Below, one piece after another: positions 7,111 through 7,468 of a stretch of DNA of 7,468 nucleotides; position 1 is the stretch's first letter, and every line of letters begins with the position of its first letter. The position numbers and the translations under genes were made by a program. The notes beneath the pieces were generated by a model. The model saw nothing but the letters and a program-made list of their open reading frames with translations, made no database searches and was not told where the DNA came from. Source of the stretch: DATLAN01 sp035527455 (GTDB lineage: Bacteria > Planctomycetota > Planctomycetia > Pirellulales > Thermoguttaceae); contig DATLAN010000553.1 of assembly GCA_035527455.1 (NCBI GenBank), forward strand, positions 1 through 7,468, given 5' to 3'.

Positions 7111-7468
7111 TCAGAATTCCAGCTCGACGCGTTGACCCGTGTATCGAATCTCTTTGGTCACACCGTCCGGTATGAGTTCGATTTTGAATTTCCGTTCGGC
7201 CTTCTGCTTTGTCGTTGGCTCAAGGGTCAAGCGCCTGGCCGAATCGTCCCACTCGATCAGTGTTTGGAAGGAATCGCCTTTGAGGTAATCCAGGCTGATG
7301 CCGTCATCGTCGTACAAGGTGTACTGCCCATCGGCGCCTCGGTAGATCTTGAGCGTTGTGGGTTCGTCTACCTCTTGACTCGTGTACTGACGGATGGGAT
7401 CGAATGGAATGATGGCGCCCGCGCGGGCATAGATCGGCATGGTGGCCAGATCGACGGTGCGCTGAACG
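7111..7468 (-). CDS. GH31 family glycosidase, C-terminal end only
   Basis: Only the last 118 complete residues are visible; the gene enters from the right edge on the minus strand. The segment TMPIYARAGAIIPF matches the strand typical of the end of the GH31 catalytic barrel and the proximal beta domain (Pro-hydrophobic-x-x-Arg-Ala-Gly-Ala-Ile-Ile-Pro). It is followed by LKIYRGADGQYTLYDDDGIS, the signature of the DUF5110 C-terminal beta domain found in many GH31 enzymes. GH31 enzymes are retaining exo-hydrolases acting mainly on alpha-glucosides or alpha-xylosides, with some alpha-galactosidases. The two catalytic Asp residues lie outside the window, so specificity and any signal peptide cannot be judged. 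An ATG at 7440 is internal, because the frame is open upstream and encodes the conserved strand leading into it. It is the upstream gene of an operon with the GH78 enzyme. Confidence 0.9.
   Translation of the reverse strand, partial: VQRTVDLATMPIYARAGAIIPFDPIRQYTSQEVDEPTTLKIYRGADGQYTLYDDDGISLDYLKGDSFQTLIEWDDSARRLTLEPTTKQKAERKFKIELIPDGVTKEIRYTGQRVELEF

Overview
The window looks like a chromosomal segment from a moderately GC-rich, polysaccharide-degrading, Gram-negative-type bacterium. The protein style suggests a planctomycete or a relative: long exported proteins of unknown family, a glycoside hydrolase with an inserted carbohydrate-binding-like module, TPR proteins and roomy intergenic DNA. 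This placement rests on overall resemblance only, because no rRNA or marker gene is present.

Layout: bases 1-569 hold the end of a TPR (tetratricopeptide repeat) coding region on the + strand, possibly missing its front part. Bases 570-1361 hold no gene I can support, but contain a cluster of short direct and inverted repeats at about 670-773. Bases 1362-3425 (+) encode a 687-residue exported protein with a clear signal peptide, a good ribosome binding site and a probable FecR-like beta-sandwich segment; the rest of it I do not recognise. Bases 3426-3764 are a non-coding gap between convergent genes, with several inverted repeats. Bases 3765-7106 (-) encode a complete exported GH78 alpha-L-rhamnosidase with an F5/8-type-C-like insertion near its N-terminus. 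Bases 7111-7468 (-) encode the C-terminal end of a GH31 glycosidase that enters from the right edge.

The two glycosidases are separated by 4 bases on the same strand and are almost certainly one operon, transcribed leftward from a promoter outside the window. Together they fit removal of terminal alpha-L-rhamnose and of an alpha-linked sugar (glucose, xylose or similar) from a plant or algal glycan or glycoside. The + strand genes converge on this operon, and nothing in the sequence ties them to it functionally.

I found no mobile element, CRISPR array, tRNA, rRNA or phage gene. The least explained items are the 687-residue exported protein, the repeat cluster in the 792-base gap, and the altered acid-loop motif in the rhamnosidase.
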